64,000 nt of DNA from Fictibacillus barbaricus (GCF_014635025.1 NZ_BMCE01000001.1:868001-932000); one strand, 5' to 3'; counted from the first letter of the stretch, positions 30,164 to 40,287 are shown. Program-made: numbers and translations. Notes: generated by a model not told the origin, from the sequence alone.

Positions 30164-31024
30164 TTGTCTATGATATTAGCACCCACACTTAATACAAAAT
30201 CTGTAAGAAACTTTGAAGAAGCGACTGAAAATATACTTCGATTTATGAGTAAATTAATCGATATAAACACCTTATTTGTTGCAAAAAACGATAAACAAAT
30301 AAATGAAATAAAAAAAGCAGTCAATAAAGATGCCGTTTTAGTTGAGGCGGGTTCAACTCTTCCATTTCATGAAACTTTCTGTAAGCTCAGTGTAGAAAGA
30401 GGGAAAGAAATTTTATTTATTGAAGATATAACAGAAAATGACCTGACGAGGCATTTGGATGTAACGGCAAACTTAGGTGGAGGAAGCTTTATCGCGATTC
30501 CGATCTATTACGAAGATGGTGAGAACTACGGGACGATCTGTGGTCTTGATACAAAACGCTTTGATTTTACAGAACAGCATCTTGAGTTATTCCAAACAAT
30601 GGCATCATTGTTAACGTATGTACTAGAACTGGATAAAGCCAATAAAGAGATCAAAGAACTCTCAGTGCCAATTGTCCCTCTTACGAAAGGTGTCGCGATT
30701 CTGCCGATCATTGGACATATAAATGAGTACAGAGCTGAGATTATTATTCAAAGCACATTGGAAAGCAGTACAAATTTGGAGCTTGAATATATGATTATTG
30801 ATCTGTCTGGTGTAAGCCGGATTAATAATAGTGTCAGTGAGTATTTGTTAAACATTGTGAAGCTATTAAAACTGATCGGAGTGACACCTATTCTTACGGG
30901 ATTTAGACCCGACCTTGCTATAAAAACTCTTGAGATCCATGTGGATTTCAAAGGGATCATGATCACGAATAATTTAGAGAGTGCACTTCTTGAAATCGGA
31001 TTTACGCTTAACAGAAATGAATAA
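30164..31024 (+). CDS. GAF-STAS protein, RsbR paralogue-like
   Basis: The 286-residue protein has a GAF sensor (residues about 15-160: VLVEAGSTLPFHETFCKLSV, SFIAIPIYYEDGENYGTICG) joined by ELSVPIVPLTKGVAILPIIG to a C-terminal STAS domain. This is the build of RsbR-type stressosome proteins, which control sigma-B. The two STAS threonines phosphorylated by RsbT in RsbR are not kept: the positions read INEYRAE and INNSVSE. It may be a sensor subunit that cannot be switched by RsbT. The start is a TTG with a weak ribosome site, and an ATG at 30170 is an alternative. Confidence 0.82.
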   Translation: MSMILAPTLNTKSVRNFEEATENILRFMSKLIDINTLFVAKNDKQINEIKKAVNKDAVLVEAGSTLPFHETFCKLSVERGKEILFIEDITENDLTRHLDVTANLGGGSFIAIPIYYEDGENYGTICGLDTKRFDFTEQHLELFQTMASLLTYVLELDKANKEIKELSVPIVPLTKGVAILPIIGHINEYRAEIIIQSTLESSTNLELEYMIIDLSGVSRINNSVSEYLLNIVKLLKLIGVTPILTGFRPDLAIKTLEIHVDFKGIMITNNLESALLEIGFTLNRNE

Positions 31025-31034
31025 TCTACCTTCC

Positions 31035-31064
31035 GATCACAGTTCAGTTCTGTGATCTTTTTTT
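31035..31064 (+). terminator. Terminator of the GAF-STAS gene
   Basis: GATCACAG pairs with CTGTGATC over a 7-base loop, followed by seven T. Confidence 0.93.
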
Positions 31065-31163
31065 GAAGAAAAATATTAGTCTAAATTTTCATTTTTTTAT
31101 ATAATGTAATATTATAAACTTATCAGTCGCTTTTTATGTTTAACCAATCGGAGGGGGAAAATA

Positions 31164-32399
31164 ATGAAGTCGTTTGAAGAGAAATTAGATCATTATGCAG
31201 AATTGGTTGTTAAAGTAGGATTAGGTCTATCAGAAGGTCAAAGGTTAGTAATCAATTCTCCTATTGAAGCTGCTGAATTTACACGTAAAGTATCTAAGTA
31301 TGCATATGAAAATGGATGTAAAAGAGTAATGGTGGATTGGACAGATACACAAACAAACCGCATCCATTTAACTCATGCTGCTGAAGAGGTCCTTAAAGAT
31401 GACCTTCCATCATGGGAAATTGACAAGCTCAACAGTCTTGTTGAAAATCATGATTGCTTTTTAATGGTGACGGGTAATGATCCCAACGCATATAAAGGCG
31501 TTCCGTCGGAGCGAATGATGTTTGTTCAAAAGGACCGCGGCGAAAAGCTGCAGGCTTTTTCGGCGGGTCAATTACGAGGTGACATGCATTGGGCAATCGC
31601 TGGTGCACCGACAGTTGGATGGGCAAAAAGTGTATTTCCTGAAATGAATGAAGAGGAAGCGGTAGCAGCATTATGGGAAGCAATCTTTAAAACGGTCCGA
31701 GTAGATCAAGCTGATCCTGTTGCAGCATGGGAAGAGCATGTCAAAACGCTGACGGAAAAGGTAAACTACTTAAACGAGCAGCAATTTAAAACACTTCATT
31801 ATAAATCAACAGGTACAGACCTGAGCATTGATTTACACCCTGATCATACGTGGATCGGCGGCGGACATCATTCTACATTTGGCACGTACTATATCCCGAA
31901 CCTTCCTACTGAGGAAGTTTTCACAACGCCAAGAAAATATGGGGTAAACGGTAAAGTATCAAGCACTAAACCTCTTTCAGCAATGGGGAATTTAATCAAT
32001 AACTTTAGTTTAACGTTTAAAGACGGAAAAGTAGTAAATTTTTCAGCGGAAGAAGGATATGACACACTTAAGCAGCTGTTAAGCATTGATGATGGAATGG
32101 GGTACTTAGGAGAAGTTGCATTAGTTCCTTATGATTCGCCGATCTCCAATTCAGGAATCATCTTTAATAACACACTCTATGATGAAAATGCTTCATGTCA
32201 CTTAGCGATCGGAACATCTATTACGATGTCTGTTAAAGATGCTGGAAGCTTAACACCTGAGCAGATGGAAGATAAAGAAATAAACTTTAGCCGCGGACAT
32301 ACGGACTTCATGATCGGTTCTGCTGATCTTGAGATTGATGCAGAATACGAGGATGGTAAACGAATGCCGCTATTTAGAAACGGAAACTGGGCAATATAA
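31164..32399 (+). CDS. ampS: Aminopeptidase, M29 family (AmpS-like)
   Basis: The 411-residue protein has the M29 thermophilic-aminopeptidase layout. The two-metal site is marked by NLPTEEVFTTP, GYLGEVALVP, the histidine in NASCHLAIG and HTDFMIGS. These cytoplasmic enzymes remove N-terminal residues from peptides using cobalt, zinc or magnesium. A GGAGGGGG ribosome site lies before the ATG. It is monocistronic, with a good terminator. Confidence 0.95.
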   Translation: MKSFEEKLDHYAELVVKVGLGLSEGQRLVINSPIEAAEFTRKVSKYAYENGCKRVMVDWTDTQTNRIHLTHAAEEVLKDDLPSWEIDKLNSLVENHDCFLMVTGNDPNAYKGVPSERMMFVQKDRGEKLQAFSAGQLRGDMHWAIAGAPTVGWAKSVFPEMNEEEAVAALWEAIFKTVRVDQADPVAAWEEHVKTLTEKVNYLNEQQFKTLHYKSTGTDLSIDLHPDHTWIGGGHHSTFGTYYIPNLPTEEVFTTPRKYGVNGKVSSTKPLSAMGNLINNFSLTFKDGKVVNFSAEEGYDTLKQLLSIDDGMGYLGEVALVPYDSPISNSGIIFNNTLYDENASCHLAIGTSITMSVKDAGSLTPEQMEDKEINFSRGHTDFMIGSADLEIDAEYEDGKRMPLFRNGNWAI

Positions 32400-32405
32400 A
32401 TATCT

Positions 32406-32440
32406 AAAAAAGACTCCAATAGCTTGGAGTCTTTTTATTT
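32406..32440 (+). terminator. Terminator of ampS
   Basis: AAAGACTCCA pairs with TGGAGTCTTT over ATAGCT, followed by T residues. Confidence 0.93.
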
Positions 32441-32564
32441 ATATTCTACATCTTTTGATTTGCAGACCTCAATCAAAATTCTACCAAATTATAGAAAAAC
32501 AGTCTATTTCTTTTTTTGCTTTCTCGCTATTCTTTTTATATAGCAGTCAAAAGGAGGCACTCTC

Positions 32565-33371
32565 ATGAATGTTTATGATCAATCGCCATATAAAATCAAA
32601 ATGGACTGGGGTATAAGAGGTGCAAGGGAAGCCGCCAAAAGAAAAGAAATCATAATCATTGTAGATGTACTAAGCTTTTCTTCAACCGTAACCAAGGCTG
32701 TTGAAAATGGTGCGATCATCTATCCGTTTCCACCTGGTCAGACGAAATATGCGAAAGAATATGCCAACGAAATGGGAGCAGAATTGGTTGTTGGCAGAGG
32801 GGAGGCAATTAAAACAGGAAAGCCGTCACTTTCACCCTTTTCATTTTCTGAAGAAAGCAAAGGGAGATCTTATGTTCTTTGTTCCTTAAATGCGGCGGCA
32901 TGTGTGGCTGCCTCCAAGCATGTACCTGCCCTTTTCATTGGAGCATTACTTAATGCAAAAGCAGTAGCTGAAGCAGCTCTATCTATCCAGAGTAAAACGG
33001 GCATGCCCATTACCGTAATAGCCTGTGGGGAAAGATGGGAAAACCCGTCACATGAAGAAAATATACTTAGACCAAGCATCGAGGACTATCTAGGAGCAGG
33101 TGCGATTATTTCGTATTTAACCGGCACCTTATCGCCAGAAGCCTTTGTTTGCAGCCAAGCGTTTGTGGCTTCAAAGGATCAATTGTCTTCTCTCATTAAG
33201 GATTGTGCAAGCGGGAGAGAGCTTATAGAACGAGGTTTTGCCTATGATGTTCATTATTGTTTGCAATACAATACAAGTTCAATCGCACCCATCTTATCTG
33301 ATGACTGTTTTATCAGCTTTCATACAGATCAAAAATATAAGAATAGTATACACCTCTTTTTGGAAAAATAA
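32565..33371 (+). CDS. 2-phosphosulfolactate phosphatase-like protein (ComB family)
   Basis: The 268-residue sequence carries the ComB fold motifs IIIVDVLSFSSTV, LCSLNAAACV, VIACGERW and EDYLGAGAII. ComB dephosphorylates 2-phosphosulfolactate in coenzyme M synthesis of archaea. In Bacillus subtilis the homologue YitC takes part in making sulfolactate, an abundant spore solute. No other sulfolactate gene (such as a ComA-type synthase) is next to it here. An AAAGGAGG site precedes the ATG. The GH18 gene follows after 23 bases and may share the transcript. Confidence 0.85.
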   Translation: MNVYDQSPYKIKMDWGIRGAREAAKRKEIIIIVDVLSFSSTVTKAVENGAIIYPFPPGQTKYAKEYANEMGAELVVGRGEAIKTGKPSLSPFSFSEESKGRSYVLCSLNAAACVAASKHVPALFIGALLNAKAVAEAALSIQSKTGMPITVIACGERWENPSHEENILRPSIEDYLGAGAIISYLTGTLSPEAFVCSQAFVASKDQLSSLIKDCASGRELIERGFAYDVHYCLQYNTSSIAPILSDDCFISFHTDQKYKNSIHLFLEK

Positions 33372-33394
33372 CGAAAACAAAGGGAGGTCTGTAA

Positions 33395-34573
33395 ATGAAA
33401 AGATTATCTGCACTTTTTGCGGCGTTTACCATTTTGCTAGGTGGCTGCGGTGGCGGGTCTGACAATATGCAAGAAAGTGAAGCCGCACCAAAGAGTATGA
33501 GTAATGAAACGAGAGAAAGTCCTAGACTTGAACAGATTAATTCTCCGCAAAAAACTCAACAAGATACAACGAAAGCCGAAACCAGCCATGGAAAAACGAA
33601 GATTGAAACACTTGGGTATTTAGAACCGATAGAAGCAAAACAATCGGTTAAAGATGTAAAAGAAGCTGTTAATGATTTAACATATGTAGCTTTTTTTAGC
33701 TATCAAGTGAATAAAGATGGCACTTTAAAGCCGATCAAAGATTATGCTGCGTTAAATGCAGTAAAAAAATCAAACTCCATCCCAATGATGGTGTTAACAA
33801 ACTTTACGGAGGGTAACTTTTCTTCTGAAGTAGCACATACGATTTTTACAGATAAAACGGCATCCAAGACATTAATAGGCAGTGTGATCAGTACGATGAA
33901 ACAAAAGGGATACAAAGCACTGAATATTGACTTCGAACATATTAAAGAACAAGATCGAGAGCTCTACAACGGATTTTTGGAAACGATCATCCCACAATTG
34001 CAAAAAGAAGGATTTAAAGTATCAACAGCATTGGCTCCAAAAACAAGTGATGAGCAAAAAGGACCTTGGCACGGGGCTCATGACTATAAAAGACACGGAG
34101 AGCTTGCTGACTTTGTTGTACTAATGACATATGAATGGGGCTGGTCAGGGGGACCTCCAATGGCTGTTGCACCCGTTCCACAAGTAAAGAAAGTGGTAGA
34201 TTACGCTGTCTCAGTAATCCCGCCTGAAAAGATCATAATGGGAGCTCCACTCTATGGTTATAACTGGACACTGCCATATAAAAAAGGTAATAAGTTCGCG
34301 AAACGTATTGCACCAGCAGAAGCCCATGACCTTGCTCTTAAAGAAGGCGCTACTGTTAAGTATGATAACGATGCACAAGCTCCTTTCTTTAATTATAAAG
34401 ATGATAAAGGAAAAGAGCATGTGGTCTGGTTTGAGAATGAACAAAGTGCTGAAGCGAAAAATAAGCTCGTGAAGCAATATAAACTAAGAGGCCTTGCTTA
34501 TTGGGTACTAGGTGAACCGTTCCCTGAAAACTGGATGCTCTTGCGTGATGAATTCAAAATAGCAAAAAAATAA
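33395..34573 (+). CDS. Lipoprotein with glycoside hydrolase 18 domain (SleL/YaaH-like)
   Basis: The 392-residue protein has a lipobox, LLGGC (Cys18), then a Ser/Glu-rich linker to about residue 70 and a GH18 barrel. The catalytic DxxDxE-type motif is in ALNIDFEHI. Other barrel features are VVLMTYEWGWSGGPP and IIMGAPLYGYNW. The nearest known relatives are the spore cortex-lytic N-acetylglucosaminidases SleL/YaaH, but the LysM repeats that bind peptidoglycan are missing and a lipid anchor takes their place. It probably acts on peptidoglycan at the membrane surface, perhaps during germination (inference). Confidence 0.9.
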   Translation: MKRLSALFAAFTILLGGCGGGSDNMQESEAAPKSMSNETRESPRLEQINSPQKTQQDTTKAETSHGKTKIETLGYLEPIEAKQSVKDVKEAVNDLTYVAFFSYQVNKDGTLKPIKDYAALNAVKKSNSIPMMVLTNFTEGNFSSEVAHTIFTDKTASKTLIGSVISTMKQKGYKALNIDFEHIKEQDRELYNGFLETIIPQLQKEGFKVSTALAPKTSDEQKGPWHGAHDYKRHGELADFVVLMTYEWGWSGGPPMAVAPVPQVKKVVDYAVSVIPPEKIIMGAPLYGYNWTLPYKKGNKFAKRIAPAEAHDLALKEGATVKYDNDAQAPFFNYKDDKGKEHVVWFENEQSAEAKNKLVKQYKLRGLAYWVLGEPFPENWMLLRDEFKIAKK

Positions 34574-34579
34574 AAAAGA

Positions 34580-34616
34580 AAGGATTAAGCCGCTCAGGCT
34601 TAATCCTTATCTTTTT
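34580..34616. terminator. Bidirectional terminator
   Basis: AAGGATTAAGCC pairs with GGCTTAATCCTT over GCTCA, with T-runs on both strands. It ends both the GH18 gene and the small reverse gene. Confidence 0.92.
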
Positions 34617-34626
34617 TGTGTATCAA

Positions 34627-34731
34627 TCATGCGGTTCTGTTCGTTTGGAACCCGTTTTGTTTGTTCATACGTTCTTTTTCATGTCTCTTCTTTTCCTGCT
34701 CTTTAAAATGTTCTTGATTCTCTTCACTCAT
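34627..34731 (-). CDS. Small highly charged protein (34 aa), uncharacterised
   Basis: It encodes 34 residues beginning MSEENQEHFKEQEKKRHEKE, almost all charged or polar, probably a helix or disordered. TAGGAGGG lies 7 bases before the ATG, and a terminator follows. Tiny charged proteins like this are common in Bacillales, and some are spore-associated. I do not recognise this one. Confidence 0.65.
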   Translation of the reverse strand: MSEENQEHFKEQEKKRHEKERMNKQNGFQTNRTA

Positions 34732-34816
34732 CTGTATCCCTCCTAAAAAGGTGATAGTAACCTTTACCACGTCTTGTTAAAACCAAACGTGATTTAGAGG
34801 AAAAACAACTTATGAC

Positions 34817-35731
34817 CTATAAGGCAGCGGATAAACACTTTTCCACTACTACACCTTTTCGGTCAGGAAATACCGTCTCAAAATGGTACTGTGGAAATAA
34901 TAAACTCAATTGCTCTGTAATGGACGCTGCTTTTTGATGAGGTGCAAAACAGACGATAGCGGGACCTGATCCACTTATAGCGGCACCATAGGCACCAAGT
35001 GCAACAGCCTTTTGTTTAAGCTCAGCATACATAGGAACCCATTTAGATCGAAACGGCTCATGGAATAGGTCACGATTCATCATATCAGCAGCCTTTTTCC
35101 AGTCATTTTTAAGTAATGCCGCAACAAGGACATTGCTGATCGCACTCGCTTCAACCGCTTTATTAAACGGAAGAAGATTAGGCAGTGATCCACGAGAATG
35201 CTTCGTATGAAGAACTCCATCAGGGATAGCTAAAATCATTTCAACAGCTACATCCGGGACATGCACCGTCTCAACTTCTTGTCCATTGTAAAAGCTGATC
35301 GTAAGTCCTCCAAAAATAGCAGGGATCACATTATCAGGATGTTCTTCTAACGAACTGGCGAGAAAAGCCTTTGTTTTCTTTGAAAGGTTTAGATCTAAAA
35401 GGATATTCGCAAGTTCAATTCCTGCAACGATCGCTGCTGCTGAACTGCCCATTCCTTTTGATGTAGGGAAAGTGCTGACAACATCCAGCTGGCATGGAGG
35501 CAGTTTTTTTTCGTATGAATCCGCTGTAAAGTTTGCAGCTTGAACGATTAAATTATTTTCTTCTTTATTTAACGCATTTAACTCTTCACCATGAAATGTC
35601 GTTTTTCGTGGTGCATATGGCTGAACATGAACGGTTAGGTATCGGTTCAAAGCGAGTCCTACTGAATCGAAGCCAGGACCTAAGTTAGCTGTACTTGCTG
35701 GTACGTGAATGGAAAAAGGCTCTGCTTTCAT
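34817..35731 (-). CDS. thrB: Homoserine kinase
   Basis: The 304-residue GHMP kinase phosphorylates homoserine with ATP. The N-terminal motif [16 protein letters not shown] and the ATP loop [17 protein letters not shown] are present, and a late glycine motif reads [12 protein letters not shown]. It is the third gene of the hom-thrC-thrB operon and overlaps thrC by four bases (ATGA), indicating translational coupling. Confidence 0.97.
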   Translation of the reverse strand: MKAEPFSIHVPASTANLGPGFDSVGLALNRYLTVHVQPYAPRKTTFHGEELNALNKEENNLIVQAANFTADSYEKKLPPCQLDVVSTFPTSKGMGSSAAAIVAGIELANILLDLNLSKKTKAFLASSLEEHPDNVIPAIFGGLTISFYNGQEVETVHVPDVAVEMILAIPDGVLHTKHSRGSLPNLLPFNKAVEASAISNVLVAALLKNDWKKAADMMNRDLFHEPFRSKWVPMYAELKQKAVALGAYGAAISGSGPAIVCFAPHQKAASITEQLSLLFPQYHFETVFPDRKGVVVEKCLSAAL

Positions 35732-36789
35732 TTAACAACACATCCTTTCAGCTGCTGACGCAGTTGTTCGAGATCATTTGGAATAACGACAGGTTCTTGT
35801 TCGACCCTTTTTAAGGCGATGTCTGGATCTTTAAGGCCATTTCCCGTTAAAACAGCAACAACAGAAGCTCCTTTAGGAAGAAGTCCTTGTTTGTATTGCT
35901 TATATAATCCGGCGATCGTACTGCAAGAGGCAGGTTCGGCAAAAACACCTTCTTTGGATGCAAGCATCTGATAGGCCTCCAAGATTTCTTCATCAGACAC
36001 AGAATCAATCAGCCCGCCAGACTCCTCTAAAGCAGCTGTTGCTAGGCTCCAGCTCGCAGGATTACCGATCCGAATTGCCGTTGCAACGGTTTCTGGGTTT
36101 TTAACAACTGATCCATTAACGATGGGAGCTGCACCTTCAGCCTGAAACCCATGTATTCTAGGCAGTCCAGAAGAATGAACGGAATCGTATTCTTTGAATC
36201 CTTTCCAATAAGCACTAATGTTTCCCGCGTTTCCAACAGGAATAGCTAGAATATCAGGAGCTTTCTTCAGTGAATCGACCAGTTCAAAAGCAGCTGTCTT
36301 CTGGCCTTCTAATCGATAGGGATTGACCGAGTTAACGAGGGTAAAATCTTCTTCTTCACTCATTTGCTTCACCATTTGAAGAGCTTCATCAAAATTTCCT
36401 TCAATCGCAAAAATTTCCGCTCCATACATTTTCGCTTGAGCCAGTTTTCCTTGAGCGATCTTTCCGTCTGGTATAACCACGATACATCGGAGACCTGCTC
36501 TCGCTCCGTATGCAGCAGCTGCCGCAGAGGTGTTCCCTGTTGAGGCACAGATGATGGCTTTACTGCCTGCTTCTTTCGCCTTTGCGACAGCCATCACCAT
36601 TCCTCTGTCTTTGAAAGAACCTGTGGGATTGGCACCTTCATATTTCGCGTAAAGCTTGATGCCCCATTCTTTTGACAAATGTTCTAAAGGAATGAGGGGA
36701 GTTTGCCCCTCATTTAATGATAGAAGGGGAGTAGATTCATTAATTGGCAAGTATCCCTTGTATTGATGCAAAAGACCGTTCCACTGCAT
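35728..36789 (-). CDS. thrC: Threonine synthase
   Basis: The 353-residue fold-type II PLP enzyme converts O-phosphohomoserine to threonine. The PLP lysine lies in [11 protein letters not shown], the phosphate loop is GNAGN, and [18 protein letters not shown] precedes it. The open frame extends upstream into hom, but the ATG at 36789 with GGAGGGTGC matches the family start ([10 protein letters not shown]). It begins one base after the hom stop and overlaps thrB. Confidence 0.97.
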   Translation of the reverse strand: MQWNGLLHQYKGYLPINESTPLLSLNEGQTPLIPLEHLSKEWGIKLYAKYEGANPTGSFKDRGMVMAVAKAKEAGSKAIICASTGNTSAAAAAYGARAGLRCIVVIPDGKIAQGKLAQAKMYGAEIFAIEGNFDEALQMVKQMSEEEDFTLVNSVNPYRLEGQKTAAFELVDSLKKAPDILAIPVGNAGNISAYWKGFKEYDSVHSSGLPRIHGFQAEGAAPIVNGSVVKNPETVATAIRIGNPASWSLATAALEESGGLIDSVSDEEILEAYQMLASKEGVFAEPASCSTIAGLYKQYKQGLLPKGASVVAVLTGNGLKDPDIALKRVEQEPVVIPNDLEQLRQQLKGCVVK

Positions 36790-36790
36790 G

Positions 36791-38083
36791 TTAAGCACCC
36801 TCCACACGATAGTGACTTTTAATTTCTTGTACAACTTCTGAATCACGAAGCAGATTGTAGACTTGATTATCTTGATGTTTGTTTGTGCCATGTGTCACGA
36901 TGACCACTTCTGCAACACCTTTATGATCCACAGGACTTTGTATTAATTTTTCAAGTGAGATCTCATGCAGAGCAAAAAGGGAAGTAATCGCTGAAAAAGC
37001 ACCTGCTTCATCTTTAATATATAAACGGTAAAAGAACTTACCATCGATCTCGTCTGGTTTCTTTAACTGTTTATCAAACTGAGGAGCAACAACAATTTTT
37101 CCGTTAACACCCAGCCGCATGTTCTTAACAACCGCAACTAGATCCGATACGACAGATGTAGCTGTTGGAAGCTGCCCTGCACCTGGTCCAAAGAACATCG
37201 TCTCACCAACAGATTCCCCGTAGACATATACCGCGTTATATTCATTGTGAACGCTCGCAAGCGGGTGGGAATGCGGGAGCAGAGTAGGCTCGACGCTGAT
37301 CTCTACTTTTCCGTTGTCCTTTTTTGCGTTGCCGATCAGCTTAAGCGTATAGCCGAACTGACGAGCATATTCGAGATCCTCTTGTGTTACTTTCGATATT
37401 CCGGAGACTTGGACATCATCCAGGTGGATGTGCATCGAGAATCCGAGCGTTGAAAGAATAGCCATTTTTCTTGCCGCATCAATTCCTTCCACATCAGAAG
37501 TAGGATCTGCTTCGGCATAACCAAGATCTTGAGCTTCCTTTAATACTTCTTCATAGTTGCGCTGCTGTTTATCCATTTTTGTAAGGATATAATTTGTAGT
37601 TCCATTCACGATACCCATCATTTTTGTGATTCGATCAGAAGCTAAGCCGTCAACTAGTGAACGAATGATAGGGATTCCACCCGCAACGCTTGCTTCATAA
37701 AAAAGATCACATCCATTTTCATGAGCAATTTGCAAGAGTTCTGCGCCGTGAAGTGCCATCAGATCTTTGTTCGCCGTAATCACATGCTTTTTATTTTGGA
37801 GTGCAAGTGTGATGTATTCACGCGCTAGCTCTACACCTCCCATTACTTCAATGACTACGTGTATGTTTTGATTTTGCAGTACTTCTTCTGGCTGCTGTGT
37901 CAGCCAATCATTGTTAATCGCTACAAGCCTTTCTTTTTCTATGCTTTGAACTAATATTTTCTCAATAAAAACTGGGCATCCAACACGATGCTGCAATTCT
38001 TCGCGATTTCCTTCAATCATTCTAACGACACCGCTGCCGACAGTTCCTAATCCCAATAGTCCAACTGAAACATGAGTAACCAT
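36791..38083 (-). CDS. hom: Homoserine dehydrogenase
   Basis: The 430-residue enzyme reduces aspartate semialdehyde to homoserine. It has the NAD(P) motif [11 protein letters not shown], the substrate region [13 protein letters not shown] and [16 protein letters not shown], and a C-terminal ACT domain (residues about 350-430, [20 protein letters not shown]) that gives feedback inhibition by threonine. AAAGGGGCGG precedes the ATG. It heads hom-thrC-thrB. No threonine T-box leader was found upstream. Confidence 0.97.
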   Translation of the reverse strand: MVTHVSVGLLGLGTVGSGVVRMIEGNREELQHRVGCPVFIEKILVQSIEKERLVAINNDWLTQQPEEVLQNQNIHVVIEVMGGVELAREYITLALQNKKHVITANKDLMALHGAELLQIAHENGCDLFYEASVAGGIPIIRSLVDGLASDRITKMMGIVNGTTNYILTKMDKQQRNYEEVLKEAQDLGYAEADPTSDVEGIDAARKMAILSTLGFSMHIHLDDVQVSGISKVTQEDLEYARQFGYTLKLIGNAKKDNGKVEISVEPTLLPHSHPLASVHNEYNAVYVYGESVGETMFFGPGAGQLPTATSVVSDLVAVVKNMRLGVNGKIVVAPQFDKQLKKPDEIDGKFFYRLYIKDEAGAFSAITSLFALHEISLEKLIQSPVDHKGVAEVVIVTHGTNKHQDNQVYNLLRDSEVVQEIKSHYRVEGA

Positions 38084-38186
38084 TTAATCCGCCCCTTTGT
38101 TTTTATGGAAAATACATTTGTTTGTTCTATATGGACATTTTACACGGAGTTGAATGATCGCACAACAGGGTTTTTTGTAAAGATTA

Positions 38187-38200
38187 AGAGAGCGCTTACA
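38187..38200. promoter_or_regulatory. cre-like site between hom and the PAS-STAS gene
   Basis: Read on the reverse strand, TGTAAGCGCTCTCT matches the CcpA box TGWAANCGNTNWCA except at the last base. It lies about 90 bases from the PAS-STAS start and about 100 from hom, so either gene could be the target. Confidence 0.38.
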
Positions 38201-38290
38201 AACGAGATTTGGAGTGTGTAAATCTTATAGAAGAATGTTCAGATCTCAGATATGATAGGATCAGGACAAAATAAAAGGGGATCAGCTTTT

Positions 38291-39073
38291 ATGGCTTATC
38301 AATTAGAGGAAACGATTAAAGATACATTAAATTGTTTAGAGGAAAATATCTTTTTTATTGATTTAGACTTTCGGGTCGGCTGGATGAATGAAGCAGGAAA
38401 AAAAGTAATAGATTCGATTAAGGCGTATCTAAAACTGGAGCGTGCGGAAGATTTAATAGGTACGCCGATCGGATGGTTTCATAAGAATCCTTCATACCAG
38501 GAAGAAATGCTTCAAAGGGGCGATTTCCCAATTGATATGCAGCTCGTTTTATTTAATACGTTCGTTACAAGATTAATAGTAAAAAAACTTGTTGTAAGAG
38601 GACAGGAGCTGGGCTACCTCTTGACTTGGAAAGATATAACAGAACGTGAAAAAGAGAAGGAAAAGACAAAAGCTCTCATTAATGAATTATCTACGCCTGT
38701 CCTGCAGACCATCGCTGATCATACGCTCCTCGTTCCATTAATTGGGGAACTGACGATAGAACGGATGGAGACACTGACCAGCAAACTATTAAATGAATGC
38801 TTAAGCAGCCAGGCAGATTATGTCATAATAGATTTTTCAGGCGTAACCCACTTGCAGGATACTGAAGCGGGCCATGAAATACAAAAACTGACGGATTCGA
38901 TCCAGTTGATGGGAGCAGAGGTTCTATATTGTGGTTTTCCAAAAGAGATGGTAAAAAATATGGTATCACTCGGTGTAGAAACGAATCAGTTATCGTTCGT
39001 ATCATTTCGTAACGCGATTCGGTATGTGGTCTCTAAGCTTGGCGATCGAATTAACAATGATAATCAGAACTAG
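38291..39073 (+). CDS. PAS-STAS protein, RsbR-like stressosome candidate
   Basis: The protein has 260 residues from the ATG at 38291 (AAAAGGGGATC upstream). A PAS-like sensor (residues about 8-125: NIFFIDLDFRVGWMNEAGKK) is followed by a linker and a STAS domain (ELSTPVLQTIADHTLLVPLI and on). Unlike the STAS protein at 30164, the RsbR phosphorylation region keeps Thr in LTIERM and in LQDTEAGHE. It fits a sensor arm of a stressosome. The sigma-B operon itself is not in the window. It is divergent to hom. Confidence 0.82.
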   Translation: MAYQLEETIKDTLNCLEENIFFIDLDFRVGWMNEAGKKVIDSIKAYLKLERAEDLIGTPIGWFHKNPSYQEEMLQRGDFPIDMQLVLFNTFVTRLIVKKLVVRGQELGYLLTWKDITEREKEKEKTKALINELSTPVLQTIADHTLLVPLIGELTIERMETLTSKLLNECLSSQADYVIIDFSGVTHLQDTEAGHEIQKLTDSIQLMGAEVLYCGFPKEMVKNMVSLGVETNQLSFVSFRNAIRYVVSKLGDRINNDNQN

Positions 39074-39142
39074 TGCTATTTATGAAGTTCGTTCTTATTT
39101 TTACTGTTCATTATTTTGATTTGCCGGGGTGTCCCTCCATGT

Positions 39143-39169
39143 AAAAAGCGGCTGCTATTGCTCAGCCGC
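39143..39169 (-). terminator. Terminator of the Rap-type gene
   Basis: GCGGCTG (39148-39154) pairs with CAGCCGC (39163-39169). On the reverse strand five T follow. Confidence 0.82.
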
Positions 39170-39183
39170 ATTAATGTTTGATT

Positions 39184-40287
39184 TTAGTTAGTTTCTTTAT
39201 TTAAATTATTTCTAGCTTTTAAAGCCAAATGGAAGTATTTGCTGGCTTTCTCAAAATGGTTTATTTTGTAAAACTCTGAAGCTGTTTTTTCGGCATAGTC
39301 TTGTATGTAGCCCCATAATTGCTGAGACTCAAAAAATGTAATAGCAGCTGCCACGGACTCTTCTAATTGGTCAGGATGCAAAAAGTGATTGAATGCATTC
39401 AAAATGGCAAAGTGATGCTCGTATTCTTCGCTTTTTAATTCTTTAGCCATTTTTGATCCCCGGAAAATCCATTCATCAGCTATGGTTTTGTTTCCTAGTT
39501 TACAATGTTCGCGGGCGATCAAAAAGGTAGTTTTATAATCGGAGTCTTTGTCCTCAAATGCTTCATTTAAATGCGAAAGTGCCTTTTCAGAAAGGTCTTG
39601 TTCTGCATACAGCAAGCCGAGATTATAACGTATCATCAAATCGAACTGTTCAATGTTTAAACCATATTCACGAAGAATACTTAAAGCTGAGAGGAAGTTT
39701 TCCTCAGCTTCTTTATATTGCTTCAGCGATGTTGAGGCTAACCCAATAATGTTCTCGCAGCCTGCTATTTTGACTTCATATCCCTTTTTTCCTTCAAAGA
39801 ATTCTTTTGCTTTTAAGGCATGGGTGACAGCATGCAAAGGCTGGCGGATATGGTAGTAAAAGGTAGCGACTTTATAATTAAATTCAGCTTTTTCGATGTC
39901 ATCAGGAAACTGTTTCAATAATTTTTCAGCCAGCCGGTAGTGAGTTTTTGCCTCCCTATAGCTGCCAGTCGTAGTTGCATATATAGCCTTAAAAAAATTG
40001 TAATAGTATGACAGAAAATCATCAGTCTGTCCTTTTTTCTCAAAGTCTATTTTGTTAAGTGTATACCTTGCTTCCCATAATTGATTGATCAGGATTTGAT
40101 ACCGAAAACACAATAAGGAATAATAGATAAAAAGTGTCTGTGAAGGGTCTACTTCCATCGATTCAATTTTTTCATCGATCTCGACTTTAAGCTTACGCGC
40201 TTTAATCACATTTTGTGACAGAATTTCATGATACCAGTTATTGAGCAGCTGAATCATTTGTTCTTTACTCGTTACCTCTACCTCCAA
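39184..40287 (-). CDS. Rap-type TPR regulator (response regulator aspartate phosphatase family)
   Basis: The all-helical protein of about 367 residues has the Rap layout: an N-terminal three-helix bundle (LLNNWYHEILSQNVIKARKL, then VDPSQTLFIYYSLLCFRYQI) and about seven TPR motifs (from GSYREAKTHYRLAEKLLKQ to FEKASKYFHLALKARNNLN). The glutamine that Rap phosphatases insert at Spo0F-P aligns with Gln50 (PSQTLFIYYSLL). So Spo0F dephosphorylation is possible, but other targets are known for the family. The start is uncertain: a TTG at 40287 follows GGGGGCGG, and an ATG at 40302 lacks a ribosome site. Its promoter block is duplicated before the peptide operon at 40568-40800. Confidence 0.85.
   Translation of the reverse strand: MEVEVTSKEQMIQLLNNWYHEILSQNVIKARKLKVEIDEKIESMEVDPSQTLFIYYSLLCFRYQILINQLWEARYTLNKIDFEKKGQTDDFLSYYYNFFKAIYATTTGSYREAKTHYRLAEKLLKQFPDDIEKAEFNYKVATFYYHIRQPLHAVTHALKAKEFFEGKKGYEVKIAGCENIIGLASTSLKQYKEAEENFLSALSILREYGLNIEQFDLMIRYNLGLLYAEQDLSEKALSHLNEAFEDKDSDYKTTFLIAREHCKLGNKTIADEWIFRGSKMAKELKSEEYEHHFAILNAFNHFLHPDQLEESVAAAITFFESQQLWGYIQDYAEKTASEFYKINHFEKASKYFHLALKARNNLNKETN

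Noticed and set aside
38084-38290. T-box or riboswitch leader before hom
   Set aside because: No T-box sequence, specifier stem or antiterminator could be seen. The gap is short and shared with the divergent PAS-STAS gene.
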